In this document: in pieces, positions 14,265 through 36,853 of the stretch
Numbering within the stretch: the stretch's first letter is position 1
Layout of the letters: the number at the start of each line of letters is the position of its first letter
NCBI RefSeq assembly: GCF_901709675.1
Contig: NC_051106.1
Location: 7,016,001 to 7,080,000 of the forward strand
Reading direction: 5' to 3'
From: Syngnathus acus
Taxonomy: Eukaryota > Chordata > Actinopteri > Syngnathiformes > Syngnathidae
DNA: 64,000 nt
Notes under the pieces: model-generated
Told to the model about the DNA's origin: nothing
Seen by the model: only the letters and a program-made list of their open reading frames with translations
Database searches by the model: none
Program-made: the position numbers and the translations under genes

Positions 14265-14304
<40 letters not shown>
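14265..14304. repeat. (CA)n microsatellite, about 40 bp
   Basis: Uninterrupted CA repeat, directly visible. Confidence 0.97.
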
Positions 14305-14307
<3 letters not shown>

Positions 14308-14866
14308 TTAGACTCGCACTCATTCAGCCACGAGTTTCATGCACGGCTGCAGCCGACACGAGAAATGCATGGCGGCTCGCGGGCCCGCCACGATAAAAGC
14401 AAGAGTGGCAACACAGGGGCACGCAAGCGGCAGCCTCTCGAGCCAAGCCGCCTGCGTCTTTGTCATATTAAAAATGAAGCCGTAACAGCTTGTCACAAGG
14501 CGCATTGCCTCTGCATTTCCTGTGTGTTTTCCCAAAGGGGAGGAAACGAGGGAGAAGAAAATACAACAACCTTGTGTTGTGGAATTGGCACACCTTCCTC
14601 CCCTCACACAGAGAGTTGATAGCGAGACAAGCGCTAAATTGATGACGCTTCATCCGGATTAATAAATTAGAGGGCCAACTTGTACCGGAATACATTTACA
14701 TCTGGATGAAATTAAGGCTTTGACACACAAACTTATTACCGGATCCCACTGCCTCCTCGTCTTACCTCGCTCAAATGAGGAACAATACAAGGCGTGTCAG
14801 AAAGGTTCCAGGACAAAAGACATATTGAACGGGAGAAGGTGTGGCAAAAAAACAAAATTTATTTTC

Positions 14867-14941
14867 TTAAATCATTCACTCCCATTGACGGGTATAGACG
14901 TCAAAGATCCATTTGAACTAGTCAGGCAGTGAATGGGTTAA
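14867..14941. repeat. Short TTAA-bounded inverted-repeat element, copy 2
   Basis: A 75-bp relative of the element at 1501-1565, bounded by TTAA at both ends and sharing the core gacgtcaaagatccatttga. Its terminal repeats are degraded compared with copy 1. Confidence 0.55.
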
Positions 14942-16956
14942 TACTATCCATTACATGCACTTACTGTTTTATTTGATACCCTTTTTCAAAATCAAATGTG
15001 GCCTTTTGAGGCCCGGAGACAGCAAGAGAAGACAAAAAGCCCGTCTGAAAAGGGCAACTGACTTGAGAGCAGGAACATCAACACCTGTCATCTCTAACCC
15101 TCCAGATGTCCCCCCCAAAAACGCCTCGTGACGCTCATCCATCACTCGGCCAAAAGTCACGGCCTTCTGCTTGGCGCGGCGTCGGGAAAGTAAAAGCGCG
15201 CAAGGCGGAAGCGAGAGGCGAAAGGTTAAGCTCTGACAGCGCGGGAGGGGATTCTGACTGTCAGGTAGACATTTTGAAAAGGCAGAGAAACGTCTGCTGT
15301 TTATACTTTACAGCTGATAATAAGGACAAAGCGGCGCTGTCAAGGACCCCCCACGGGTGGCCGGCTGACGGACACTATTTGCCATAAATCACAAAGAAGT
15401 TAGTCCGTGTGGCAAATGGCTACGACACAAGAACACAATGCTCAACTCTTTGTTTTGCATTGCATTAAAGCTCGACGCCATAAGCTAGTAAACGCCGTGT
15501 TTTGACAATTACCAAAGCGTCTAAATCAAAACTGACATGTATCAAATGCCCTTGAGACGGTCGGCGCTGTACATCAGAAGCCCTTCCCTTCAGCGAAGTA
15601 ATAAAATCAAGAAAAATGGACTTGTACTAAAAACATCATATCACATCTACTTTAGCCTGTTTTGATCCGCGCAGATGAATCACCTGTCGTCCTTGAGTGC
15701 AATTTGCGGTTTGGCGTCACCTCTGACCTGGGAGGGGAAGTGTGGGTTTCTGTCGGCCAGGAGGGACCCTTGTAAGTGTGTTGTTTGTACACGCGCGCAC
15801 TTAAAAGTCAAGACGCATGGCAACCAAGTCAGCAGAGTGTAAAATGAGAATCATACCTTGGCGCCGAGACCAGTCCGTCAGTCAGTTTGTTTGATTTGGG
15901 AGTGCATTGGCAAGCATAAACATTTTTTTTTCTTTTTCTTCACAGACTCCATGAAAAACCTTGAAAAATTCCAACAGAACAGTCAAAAATCCCTTAATCA
16001 TGGTAAGTGAATATCATTATTATGTGTTGCAGGCTGTTTGCTAAAATGTTTGGATCGGCTCAAATGGGCGACGGGATACAAGGATTTTGTTTTCTCGTTC
16101 CATTGGAGCTTTCGTAAAGTGTGACTGCCCATAATTAGCTCATGATATTTATTCAAAGTGATAACATGCCGCATGTACGCGACTGCTCATATTACACCTT
16201 CAACACAATCAGTGACAAACCGTTCACCCATTTGGGGCAGAGCCCTTCCACAAGAAACAAAATAATAATAAAAATATTAGAAATAATAAAAATAATGAAG
16301 TAATGAAATAATAAAATAAAATCATAAATAAAATAATAGCGCCACACAAATAAGTGACTATCCTCCCACATCCTATTTGTATTCATAGTTGCCTATAAAG
16401 GTTTCCCCACTGAGAAAATGTATTTTTCTACTAAACTGAGGTGAGATCTGATATTCTGATATAATTCAGGCCAATGTGACTTTGCTCAATTCTCTCAGTC
16501 TGACGATCCGCTATCAATAAATTATTTTGGAAGGAAAAAAGAAAAACATGAGTTAGTTATTAGCACTTTTGCCTCAAGTGATACTTAAAATTCATCAGCT
16601 TCATTTAATGCCAGACTGGCGGCGTCCTCGCCCCAGGGAAATCATGTGACACAGCAAAAGTCATTTACTTCTTTTTGTGCTTGGCTTCCTTCGCACGTCC
16701 TCCGTGCGCTCCGTCCCATTCTAATTTAAGGCCAATCGCTCTTCCAAAATCCACTTGTTTGATTGGCCCCGCGTGGTTCTGGGGTGTGTCAGTCAGCGAG
16801 ATTCATTCATCCCGCACTGGGCTCATCACGTCTCACCTTCGAAATGTGACCGACTTTCAGGTGTCCTCTTTAGCACGCGCACGCAAATATATTTGCTGCT
16901 AATGTATTCAAATTGAAGTGTGCCTAAACAAACTTTTGTAATTGCTTCGGTTGCAT

Positions 16957-16982
16957 AACACACACACACACACACACACACT
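16957..16982. repeat. (CA)n microsatellite
   Basis: CA dinucleotide repeat of about 25 bp, directly visible. Confidence 0.9.
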
Positions 16983-18099
16983 CACAAAGTGGCACACGGC
17001 CACACTGCCCAGTGTGTGCCAATGTGCCAATATGCTTGGCTTTGAGCAGCAAATTGAGGGCAAACCGTCCTCTTCTTTTGTAATGCATGCACATATGTGA
17101 GTCACCACATTGATGCTTTCGGGTAAAATTCAGGATGAACTCAAATGCTCTCTAACATTTATTAATTTGACCTCGTTGAAACTTTTGAATTCATGTCCAA
17201 CTGGTGAATGCTCAGTTGGAATAAAAAGGCAGAATACAAATTGAATTTCATTGCCGTAGTTAGAGGGGGGCTGCAGGGGCACTGAGCCCCCTCTTTGAAC
17301 TATGCTAGGAACCCCACGTGCCAGGCCAGATAAATAGATTTTTCCAAGAATTCCTTTTCACGTTCTCTCCGTCCACCATAGGGAACATCTCGTAAATGTT
17401 TATCAGTGTTTTTTGGGGTTTGGGAAAAAACAAAATCCCCACTGAGATATAATCTATTCCCAAAGTAGCTTGAGCTCAAAAATCTTTCAATTGGATTATC
17501 AGCCGTCTTCTTTTTTATGAATTAAATATATCATGTATTATATATTTCGATGTTCAAACAAATATTATTCATAGCGTCTGCCATCTCGCCGTCACATAAA
17601 ATCTCCTACACACAAAAGGTAAACAATCTCTTAGCGTGACACATTTCCAAAGACTTGATCCCCACACGCAAACGCTATATATAAATACATATAAATATCT
17701 CTAAAATCCCCAGCACGCGCCCAGATGACAGAACACATCAGTCACACTGCAGGCAGTCGAGACGTCGAGTCCGACGAGGTGGTATGACATTATTCCAACT
17801 CATTAGCATCAACCTGGAAAATCCCGACATGACAAGATTTCTTATTATTCTCAAAAATGCTTTACAGCCATTTTACGGCGTTTACTTTTTCAGGCAATGC
17901 TAAACCTTTTTGGGATGTTACGTGTAGGTTTTCACTCTCCGTGACTTGTCATGTGGGTGCAATTATTTGAGTGGCAGACCCCCTGGGAGCCTGCAACCCA
18001 CACTCCACTTTGCACTAGAAATGTTGGTGGGAAGATTTTTTCTGTCTAGAAATGCCCAATTTGGCCCGACCCAAATGCCGAAGAGAGCGAGGCTCGAAA

Positions 18100-18449
18100 G
18101 CGAGACTATTGTGTGTCAGAGCGTCTGCCTCCACTCTCCTGCACATCCTCTCCCGCCGCTTCTTGCGTCCACATCTCCGCCTCCCTCTGCTGCCTCTCCC
18201 TCTTGTTATTCACCCCTCCTCCTCCTCCTTCTTCTTCATCCTCCTCATGTGAAACGTGCAACGGCGCTCGCTTGCCTGCTTGCGTGCGTGCGTGCGTGCG
18301 CTTGCAAACAGGGGAAGAGATTAAAAACAAAAACGGGGGCACATGCTCAATGAGGAGGTGAAGGAGAAAAAGAAGAGGAGGAGGAGGAGGGTGAAAAGCG
18401 CGCGCAGGCTTTTTTCACTGAGTGCCTTCGCCCTGAGCCGAGCAACAGC
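18100..18449 (+). promoter_or_regulatory. Probable 5' UTR and promoter-proximal region of the C14orf132 homolog
   Basis: A pyrimidine-rich then purine-rich GC-elevated stretch directly upstream of the coding start, including a (TGCG)n run at 18279-18300 and a GAGGAG-rich segment near 18375. No TATA box is placed with confidence. The start context agcaacagcATGG is favourable. The transcription start is not resolved. Confidence 0.4.
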
Positions 18450-29544
<11,095 letters not shown>

Positions 29545-31065
29545 GACAACATCATCTGAATCATTCAAAACGTTCAAATCCGTCTGGACGGACTCGTCTC
29601 ACATCGAGACTCCCGCTTTTGTCGGATTCTACGATATGAGGATAATGCGCCGTGGATAAAAAAAAAAAAAAAAAAAAAATGCTCTCTTCGCTAAGAATCC
29701 GAGGAATGTTGCTCCTTAAGTTTCTTTCCATGTCTCCCCCGAAGAACACACTCTCACTTGTCATGCGGAGATGCGAATGGAGGTTAAATGGGGCTTGAGA
29801 TTTGGGTTGATCCGGGTACCGCCACAAAGCAATTTAGGCCAGCGCTGTTTAATTATGCCCTCCGACTCGGATGGCGAATGTTAAAACATTTACAAGGCAC
29901 CGGGACCGGTTTCATCCAAGGCGGCCCCGGGGCCCGTCCGCCATTAGGGCACATGTAAGGAGACTCTGTGGAGCGGACGTGCCACTAATGACTTCATCAT
30001 CGTTGCGGTCCGGCGGCGAAAAATCACATGAATATCAAATCCGAAGCCCTAACGAGGCAATAATTCAACGTTTAGGCTTTACCTGCTTTATCTTTTCCCC
30101 GCCGCCGATGACAGCCATTGCTCATCTTTGACAGGGTTGCCGCGTGTCGGACCAACAGGAACGAAGCTTCTCCCGCTTTGGCAGCGGGTGGACAATCTGC
30201 TCGACGTGACCTTGAGGTTTCATTTCATGAAAGCATCAGAACAGGTCCAAATGGTTTAGTTTGTAAAGTTTGCAGTCTTTTCAAAGTACTCGAGTACTTT
30301 GTGGTTATAGTGGACAACAATTTAATGAAATCCAAACACGATTTTTGTTTTCTTCCATTCACGCAAAATATACAAGCCTGTTGCCTTTTATTCAAGTCCA
30401 CTCGTTGATGCTTCGACTTTTTCATTTTTCTGACATATGAACTTGAAGTGACTTTGTCGTTTGAGTTCCGTAGCCTGCTTGGTATTCGTCACCACATGTT
30501 ACGATGATGTGAATATAAACTAGCCGACACTGTTTTGTAGCAACAATGGTGACTGTTTCTTTTCAGGTCTGCTTTTTTATCAACTGTGTAGAACTATTCA
30601 GACGATGTTGTAAATTATAGACACAGATAATCCTTTTTCGGAAAGGTGTACGCTTTTAGATTTGTCGCATTATACGAGAGCCGTGGCGAAGTTGTGATGG
30701 CGGCCATTTTGACACGGGTTGTTTGGATGTGGTATTCTTGTGCACCCCACCAAATCTGTAACCCCTTTTTTTTTGTTTTTCTGAAGATGGACAGAACATT
30801 TTCAGCGGTAAAGCAATGTAATATAATCTTGTGTTCTAGTAAATCAACTTGATTTCTAAGCTATCTGACGTCCCTTGATTTGTTATTCCCATAAATCAGG
30901 GATGGAAAATGTCGAGACATTTTAACCGCAGGAACATTTCGTAACCTTGACTACAGAAGTTTCCTACTGGTGGTTTTCAATGGAAAGAAGCAAGTTGCAT
31001 CATTTTTCTTCAAGTGGAACAAGGTTATCAGGAAAAACCTTGTCCCTGAAATAAACAATCCAAGT
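29545..31065 (+). other. Probable 3' UTR of the C14orf132 homolog
   Basis: No coding gene is seen. A poly-A run of about 22 bases lies near 29660-29680. The first clear AATAAA on the + strand that I noted is at 31050-31055, followed by a T/G-rich stretch, so the transcript may end near 31070. The human transcript has a long 3' UTR as I recall, which fits. The extent is inference. Confidence 0.35.
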
Positions 31066-32389
31066 GAGTTGTTCTCTACACACCGACTGTGTTTCGTGCT
31101 CACTAAGGCCTACAAATCTCTGCTGTTCCTTCTTCAGGGAGAAAGAAGTAACGTCGGCGAGATTTACACATTGCATTTGTAAACTCACTTGTCAAGCGAC
31201 CCGCCACCTTGCAAGACCGAACGAGCCACCGCCTCGCTCCCCTCCCTGTAAACCACACGTCCTCCAAGCCCCGCGCTGATGGGGCGGCTTGATTCGATCA
31301 ACCCCCCCCCCCCCTTCACATTCACCCGCAGGGCCTTTCCATCCACTCTCGATGGAAGCGACAAAGGTTGTTTTCTTGTTGCTTTCAGCTGCTTGAGTGG
31401 AAAAGATGTGACTCCTGGAGGCAGCGTTAGATTAAATAGAAAATCACAAGGTCTCGCCGGTGCTAATGTATGTTAATGCATGGGCGCTTATTAGAGTCTC
31501 AGGTGGCAAATCTATAGCGGCTAACTAAGACTTTACCAGATAAGGCTTTCTCGGGACAGTGACTAATAGACACCGATGGGAAGCGATTCATTGGTTTGGG
31601 GCGATGATGAAATTAAACCCAAGATAATCAAAGCCATCCTGTCAAACTGTCAATTTTGGTCACCCCTAGTGGTTGGTTCAAGAAGCACATCTAGTATTGA
31701 TTAAACAGTTTTTGAATATTGAGGGAAAAACAGCTCACGTACAAGCGCTCGTATATCCGGCGAGCGTTTAACAACGCTGAACTCCCCAAAGGACCCGCAT
31801 GAGTCTTTTTTTACACCACAATTACAGATATCTCCTTGACGGCGGCGACCACTGGGGCACACAAACACGGCAGCGTTGTAAACCGATGTAATCATCACAC
31901 CAGTGGCAGACTAGAAACCCCCACCTCGACAACCGCCCCAAAAGGAACAGTGGGATTTGTTCTTGATAACGTTAGCGGGAAGAGCAGCTTGGCGAGAAAA
32001 GGATTTGAGGTCATCTGCTGCCATGGCAACAGCCGACGAGAATGGATTTGGGTTGTATCTTCTTGGCTCGTGGGCTGACATTTCTGGAACTCACTTGTGT
32101 TTCTGCCTCTTTTGTTTCGACTCACAAAGACTGCTGTTATGGGGGATCATTACAGAATCCTTGTGAATCCTGCTAATTATCTTTTTTTGGGGGGGGGGGT
32201 TAATGTTACCATTGCCTGATGGGAGCTCAACATCACAAGAACCACTCACTGAAACACCACTTCTTTTATGCACGATTTCTCCAAGCTAGCGGCTAACTTT
32301 AATGCATGAAGGGATGCGCCGTTATGCAAAAGCGGGGAGATTATGCTTCTCTTTGGGTAATCTTGATTTTATAAGTTAAAATGATCGTG

Positions 32390-32549
32390 AGCAGCAGCGG
32401 AGCCCCATTTCAACCCCTTACACTGAGTGCCAAGCAGGGAAGAAATGGATACCATTTTCATAGTCTCCGGTATGACCCGGCCGGGGTTTGAACCCACGAC
32501 CTCCCAATCTCAGGGCGGACACTCTCACACAAGGTCACTGAGCTGGTAG
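32390..32549 (-). mobile_element. tRNA-derived SINE
   Basis: Read on the minus strand the element starts with a box-A-like segment (about 32530-32549) and carries a clear box B, gggttcaaaccccggcc, at about 32480-32496. A body follows, ending near cacttacactgag-like sequence in reverse. This arrangement is that of a tRNA-derived SINE, and the body resembles one I recall as widespread in acanthomorph fish. The family name is not assigned. Confidence 0.65.
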
Positions 32550-32642
32550 ACACGGTAGTATAGTGGTATAACACTTATAGATTCAAGAGTTTTTATTCGC
32601 CATGTTTGAGCGTGCCAAACAAGGAATTTGACTTCGGTAAAA
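32550..32642. repeat. Adjacent retroposon fragment
   Basis: Contains ggtagtatagtggtataaca, reminiscent of a tRNA-type SINE head, followed by attcaagagtttttattcgc and a tail-like aaggaatttgacttcggta. It probably belongs to another short retroposon inserted beside the SINE. Boundaries are approximate. Confidence 0.3.
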
Positions 32643-32862
32643 AAATCTATACAGTAGATTTTAAATAACGTGTATGCATATACACGCCTAAATATTGTTA
32701 TCCAATATATCTACTGCAATTTCACATTGGATTGCTGGTTTGAAATTTACTTTTAATATTATTATTTTTAATAAACATTTATGTTAAAACTTGTCTGGTG
32801 TTTTATTTTTATATTCGCCAATTAAAACATAAAAATCAGACATTATCTGAAAAGCTGACAGC

Positions 32863-32947
32863 GTGTCTCAATAGCACAGTGGTTAAGGCTCCGCCCCACA
32901 AGCAAATTTGACTTCTTTGCGTCATGGGTTCAAATCCCGTTGATGAC
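32863..32947 (+). repeat. tRNA-like pseudogene or SINE head
   Basis: An A-box-like tagcacagtggttaaggc is followed by a perfect B-box-like gggttcaaatccc, with a foldable T-arm and a T run directly after, as at a Pol III terminator. The acceptor-stem halves do not pair well and the D-stem is poor, so I do not call a functional tRNA. Confidence 0.4.
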
Positions 32948-33020
32948 TTTTTTTTTTTTTTAGTGTTTGCTATTTTTTGCAGCCAGTCAGAAATGCAAAC
33001 GAGACGTTTCGTTCAGCGTT

Positions 33021-33026
33021 TTTATT
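33021..33026 (-). promoter_or_regulatory. Polyadenylation signal for the minus-strand PDZ-like gene
   Basis: Minus-strand AATAAA located 121 bp past the TAA stop at 33147-33149. It supports this stop being the true 3' end of a transcript. Confidence 0.45.
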
Positions 33027-33146
33027 GAGACTTTGAACAGTTTTGGAATTAGGGAAGTTCCAAGTCGCTGTGACGAATCTGCAGTCGCGAAACACAAAAC
33101 TGTGCAACAACTAAGACGTATTCCTAATACTTTTGACCATATGGCG

Positions 33147-35914
33147 TTATTGTGAGTTGTAGTAGAATGTCAGCGCATCCACTATTTTTCCCGTACACTT
33201 GTCTTTTTGAATCAAAGTGACGACAACAATTGCTATGGTGGCGAGAAATTCCCTCAAGAGATACTCGACGGCCTGCTTCACTGAGAGTATCGCCATGTTG
33301 TCAAAAGTCATCCCGTCAGTCGTCGGGCAGTCGACCGTCTTGACGCTGACTATGTCGCCTGCCAGTCTGCATCACACACGAAAGAATTGAAAAACTGACA
33401 TTGATGTCCTTGTCTATGTGACCAGCCACTTAGGTGGGATTCCTTCAAGGAAAACCGTAATCCCCCCCTCAACATATTTGGGGTTCGCTCTTCATAGTGT
33501 TCACAGGTCGAATTGATGATTATATGCATGACAATTGCATTTAGAAAGCTTTTTTTTTTTTAATACGACACTGCCCTCTGCTGGATGTACACGGGAAGAC
33601 ACCCTCGGGACTCCTCAAGGGTCAAACACGTTGAGAATTTTGCTCTTCAGTTTCAGAGCGCTTTAAGAAAACTCCTTAAATCTAACAGTTGGACTCAAAT
33701 ATTCAAGGGTCAAACTAAGTTCACCTGATAGGGTTAAAGTACATTTTAGGTTCATCCTAAATTATCCCTAACCATTGCAGTCAAATATTCCCATTCAAGT
33801 GGATGGTTTACATCTCACTCTCTAAACTATAAACGCCCTGGGCCAGAAACATCTTAAGCATATGCATGTTTATTTATCACCCCAGTCCAAGTTTTTCTTT
33901 TCATTACACGCTGTAATGATGTCGCAGACACTGAAACCCAAGTCGAGGAAAGTACCCGAATGGAGACACTTAGCCTATCCAACTGGTTGTATGGAGCCCA
34001 ATTGTGGTTTTCATTATAGAGCCGTAAATATAACATGAGCGGGGTGGTCCGTGTGGTTTGTGTCACTTTGCACAGTATCCAAATCATTGAGCTGAGCTTT
34101 GTTTCCATGACAACCATTAGCGGCATCTCACGCTGTCAAGTTCGATTGGAGGTTAGCTTTGTGATTCCAAGCCAGAGCTTAGCTTCCTCCTCAAAAGCCC
34201 CACGACTCTGGCAGGCAGCTGCGAAAACAGCCGTGGCAGGCCGACTCCAAAAGAGAAAGGAGTTATGAAACAAGCCGCAGGGAAGGGAGCGGCTCGGCGT
34301 AATCGAGCCGAGCGCCTGCGAAGCATGTTAAACGACTATACAGACTGAGTATGTTTTGGAAGAGGCGCACAGGCCTGACTGCCCCCTCAATGGGCCGCAT
34401 TACGGCCCATTGCACACCAGTGAGACATAACACACTCCAACTGGTTCTATAATTAGTCAAGGGACTTTCGGCTTGTCACAACAAACATGTGTCCAGTATG
34501 TAATAAAATCATCTAATAATTGCCTCTAGCGGAGCAGGCCACTCAAAATATTACATTTGACGCGGCATGGAAACACAAAACCTGCGGTGGGCAGGGACTG
34601 AGTCCGGCTCATGATTAAAAATTGTGAGGTCTCCCTGTCATTGAAAATAAATATACAAATAAATAAAAATACAATAGAAATAAACCAGGTGTGAAAACAA
34701 CAAATGAAGGGTACATACTTGAATTGTGTGCGTGGCGTTATCAGTGCTTAGTCTAAATTCATTGGAGCCAACAATTCACTTTACAAATTTTATTGAAGTC
34801 GATAAAGATCATTTACACCACTCGTCTGGTTTTTGGCGTCATGAAACGCTACAAAAAGGGGTGGGAGTTCAACATGGCAACACGTGCATGGAACATTAAG
34901 TAAACAGTCCAAGAGGTTGCTAAGTAGGGGGAGCTGCTATGTTCTTGAGATTCATCTCAACATTATCCTTTTTGGTTTTCTCCATCTTAACTGTTTTGTG
35001 TCGGGACCCTGTTGCATTTGTGTTGTTTGACTTTTTTTTTTTTTTTTTAAGACTGACATTTCAACAATGAAATGTCAGCCTTAATCTTTTAAGGCGGAAC
35101 CCTCGATCATCCATGTTAAACACAACTGTGACATGTGATTGTGTTGCTAATCTCAAAGTTATAAAAGGCTAAACTCAAAGTTTTAAAAAGGCAACACAGG
35201 AAGGACGAGGAAACAATTCATCCGAAAGTCTCAATAAATCGCTCTCTCGAGATTGGTACAGTCACAGGAAGCGAACTGCGGGTAAGAGATTGGTGCCACT
35301 TTCCGGACCTATGACGACTGAACGCAAATTTTCTGGAGCCATTTCGGACCGCACTTTCTTGTGGTCGTGGATATGACCAGGAAGTTGTGTCTTGACACAT
35401 TATCGACTGGTCTCAAACATGGAATCAATGCTAACTCCCAAAACGTCCTTTGGGAGCAAATGCATTAGCCGTAATGAGCTGCGCTGTGAGAATTGGACGG
35501 CTCACAAATTGCTGTGTTGCTCCTAGAAATGTTAACCTCGAGATTGCTAAAAGCGCACTCGCTAAAAGCAGCACTCATGCTCATGATGACTCGAAACTGA
35601 AGAGGGAGAAACGACAGATGTCTCAATTGTTTTTAGGCTAGCGTCAGAAAAAAAACATAAAACTTGCCCTAAATGTTCTTAGTTTTTTAAAAAACAAAGA
35701 TGTCATATTTGCAAAAGAAATATGAAAACATTCAGCAAATCAAATCTGCGCCACAACTTAGACCACCAATTAGCCGGTCTAAGATTGAGTCTATATATTT
35801 TTCATTTAATCCACAAAGCCAAATAAAGGACATTTGCACAAGTACAGTCATTAAATTAACACAGTAATTCCAAACTATGACACTATAACAGTAACATACC
35901 AAAAATTCAGACAT
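33147..35914 (-). CDS. Predicted small PDZ-like protein, unrecognised gene
   Basis: Four short exons in compatible phase: 35900-35914 (GTATGT donor), 35537-35596 (strong tctccctcttcag acceptor, weak GTTAAC donor), 34582-34634 (tgacag acceptor, weak GTTTTG donor) and 33147-33366 (gtgatgcag acceptor, TAA stop). The joined frame is 348 nt, 115 residues. The phase-2 junction between exons 3 and 4 yields PDSVPAHRRLAGDIVSV, the form of a PDZ carboxylate-loop-to-GD segment. A helix-like SVKQAVEYLLREF and a strand-like TIAIVVVTLI follow in the usual PDZ order. By my count exon 4 has about 64% GC at third codon positions in an AT-rich setting, and an AATAAA lies 121 bp past the stop. A GLGF loop is not obvious. 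The first exon could instead be internal, since the frame is open upstream to a ccag acceptor near 35952. I do not recognise the family. Confidence 0.45.
33569..33584 (-). promoter_or_regulatory. CTCF-like motif
   Basis: Minus-strand CCAGCAGAGGGCAGTG, close to the CTCF core, inside the last intron of the predicted PDZ-like gene. Confidence 0.4.
34388..34412. repeat. Short perfect inverted repeat
   Basis: Perfect 10-bp arms caatgggccg / cggcccattg around a 5-nt centre. It may be a dimeric factor site or chance. The surrounding 200 bp looks complex rather than repetitive. Confidence 0.6.
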
Positions 35915-36108
35915 GATGTTACGGTAAGTCAGTGAAAAAATAAAATGGTTAGCTGGAAAAATAGAGATCGAAGGAACATATTTTCAGCTCCAGTTTCATT
36001 CAAAAGAGCGAGTCACGTAACGACTGGGCGGGGAAGGGGAAGCTCGTCCGACAGCGCAGACTGGCATCTGCACACTTCACATCTGGACGGAGTTTACCCA
36101 AGAGGGAA

Positions 36109-36128
36109 ATGGCTCTTCAAACTACAAG
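36109..36128 (+). CDS. bdkrb2: Candidate short first coding exon of bdkrb2
   Basis: ATG GCT CTT CAA ACT ACA AG, then a GTAAAT donor. Joined to the gtag acceptor at 36849-36852, it reads in frame into the receptor ORF, adding MALQTTR before the ATG at 36854. GC-box-like sequence (ggcggggaaggggaag) lies just upstream near 36028. If transcripts skip this exon the receptor starts at 36854. Confidence 0.4.
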
Positions 36129-36853
36129 GTAAATGCTTTCACATTTCACATATTTATATCATAATGTTAAATTTATTACTACTGACCGGACTCTCTGAGC
36201 AGAATTTTACAAATGTTAAGCATTTTGTACATTGCATTTAATCCCGAAAACTAGAATAAAAACTTTTTCCACACAATATTTTTTTAACATGACTGCATAT
36301 AGCCATATAAAATTCCATTTATCTTAATCTAGATATTCCTTAGCTAATACTATTGTCCAGTGCATGATGTCATTAAACAACATGGTTTTCGGGAAATGAG
36401 TCAAAGAAAATTTTAAATATAAATATTTAGCACAGTCTCTTCTGTGTTAATACAGCCAAAGTGTTGTCATTATTCCGCTGACGTCGGCTTATGTAATCAA
36501 CCAAAACAGACGAGCAGTACGACATCTCATAATGTACCGTGTCCAATTTAAATCCCCCTCCGGGGAATTACAGTCGTGCAGACCCGAGCCGGTTGCTCAT
36601 TATTGCAGCTAATTCCAATCTACTGTATATGGCGTGGACATAAATTTGCACGCTAATGCAGTTAGACTGCTCATACAAAAATGTAATAGTCTAATTGACA
36701 TCCTGTAGCTCCTTTTTGAAGAGGTTAACTTTTATGATTAGGGTTTGATCATTTGGTTAGCAAACAGGCTAAGGATTTATTGTTGAGACTTGCAAAGAGA
36801 ACGAGATTGGACATTTAGTTGATATTTTAGGACTTTTGCTTCCCCCCCGTAGA

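Larger units (their letters stand above)
1..18099. other. Gene-poor upstream region, no supported coding gene
   Basis: About 18 kb in which I find no protein-coding gene. Open frames here are short, lack splice-compatible partners and often come from microsatellites. The stretch holds the repeats listed separately, CTCF-like motifs and moderately complex AT-rich segments, for example 2860-3020 and 15660-15760, that look like conserved noncoding elements, though conservation cannot be tested here. In human the next gene upstream of C14orf132 is, as I recall, TUNAR, which encodes a very small membrane peptide. I looked for that peptide on the + strand and did not see it. Confidence 0.5.

Noticed and set aside
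32863-32947. Functional tRNA gene
   Set aside because: A and B boxes and a T-run are present, but acceptor and D stems do not pair properly. Kept only as a tRNA-like repeat.
33880-34126. Overlapping open frames on both strands (for example a plus-strand frame from 33916 and a minus-strand frame ending at 33854)
   Set aside because: Open in several frames at once, no clear third-position bias and no splice partner in phase. Possibly a conserved noncoding element inside the last intron of the PDZ-like gene.
34789-34850. Minus-strand mini-exon candidate with an in-frame TAA and AATAAA-like signal
   Set aside because: Too short to judge and it does not fit the phase chain of the neighbouring PDZ-like exons. 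At best an alternative 3' end.
34930-35000. Minus-strand 21-codon ORF starting MEKTKKDNVEMN
   Set aside because: Good start context but no donor before the stop and no similarity recognised. Could be a small uORF; not supported as a gene.
35218-35400. 60-codon minus-strand frame between PDZ-like exons 2 and 3
   Set aside because: No donor or acceptor in compatible phase. Inclusion would break the exon chain.
36836-36853. Extension of the bdkrb2 frame upstream of the ATG at 36854
   Set aside because: The extension starts with TTG and runs across a clear tccccccccgtag splice acceptor, so it is intronic.
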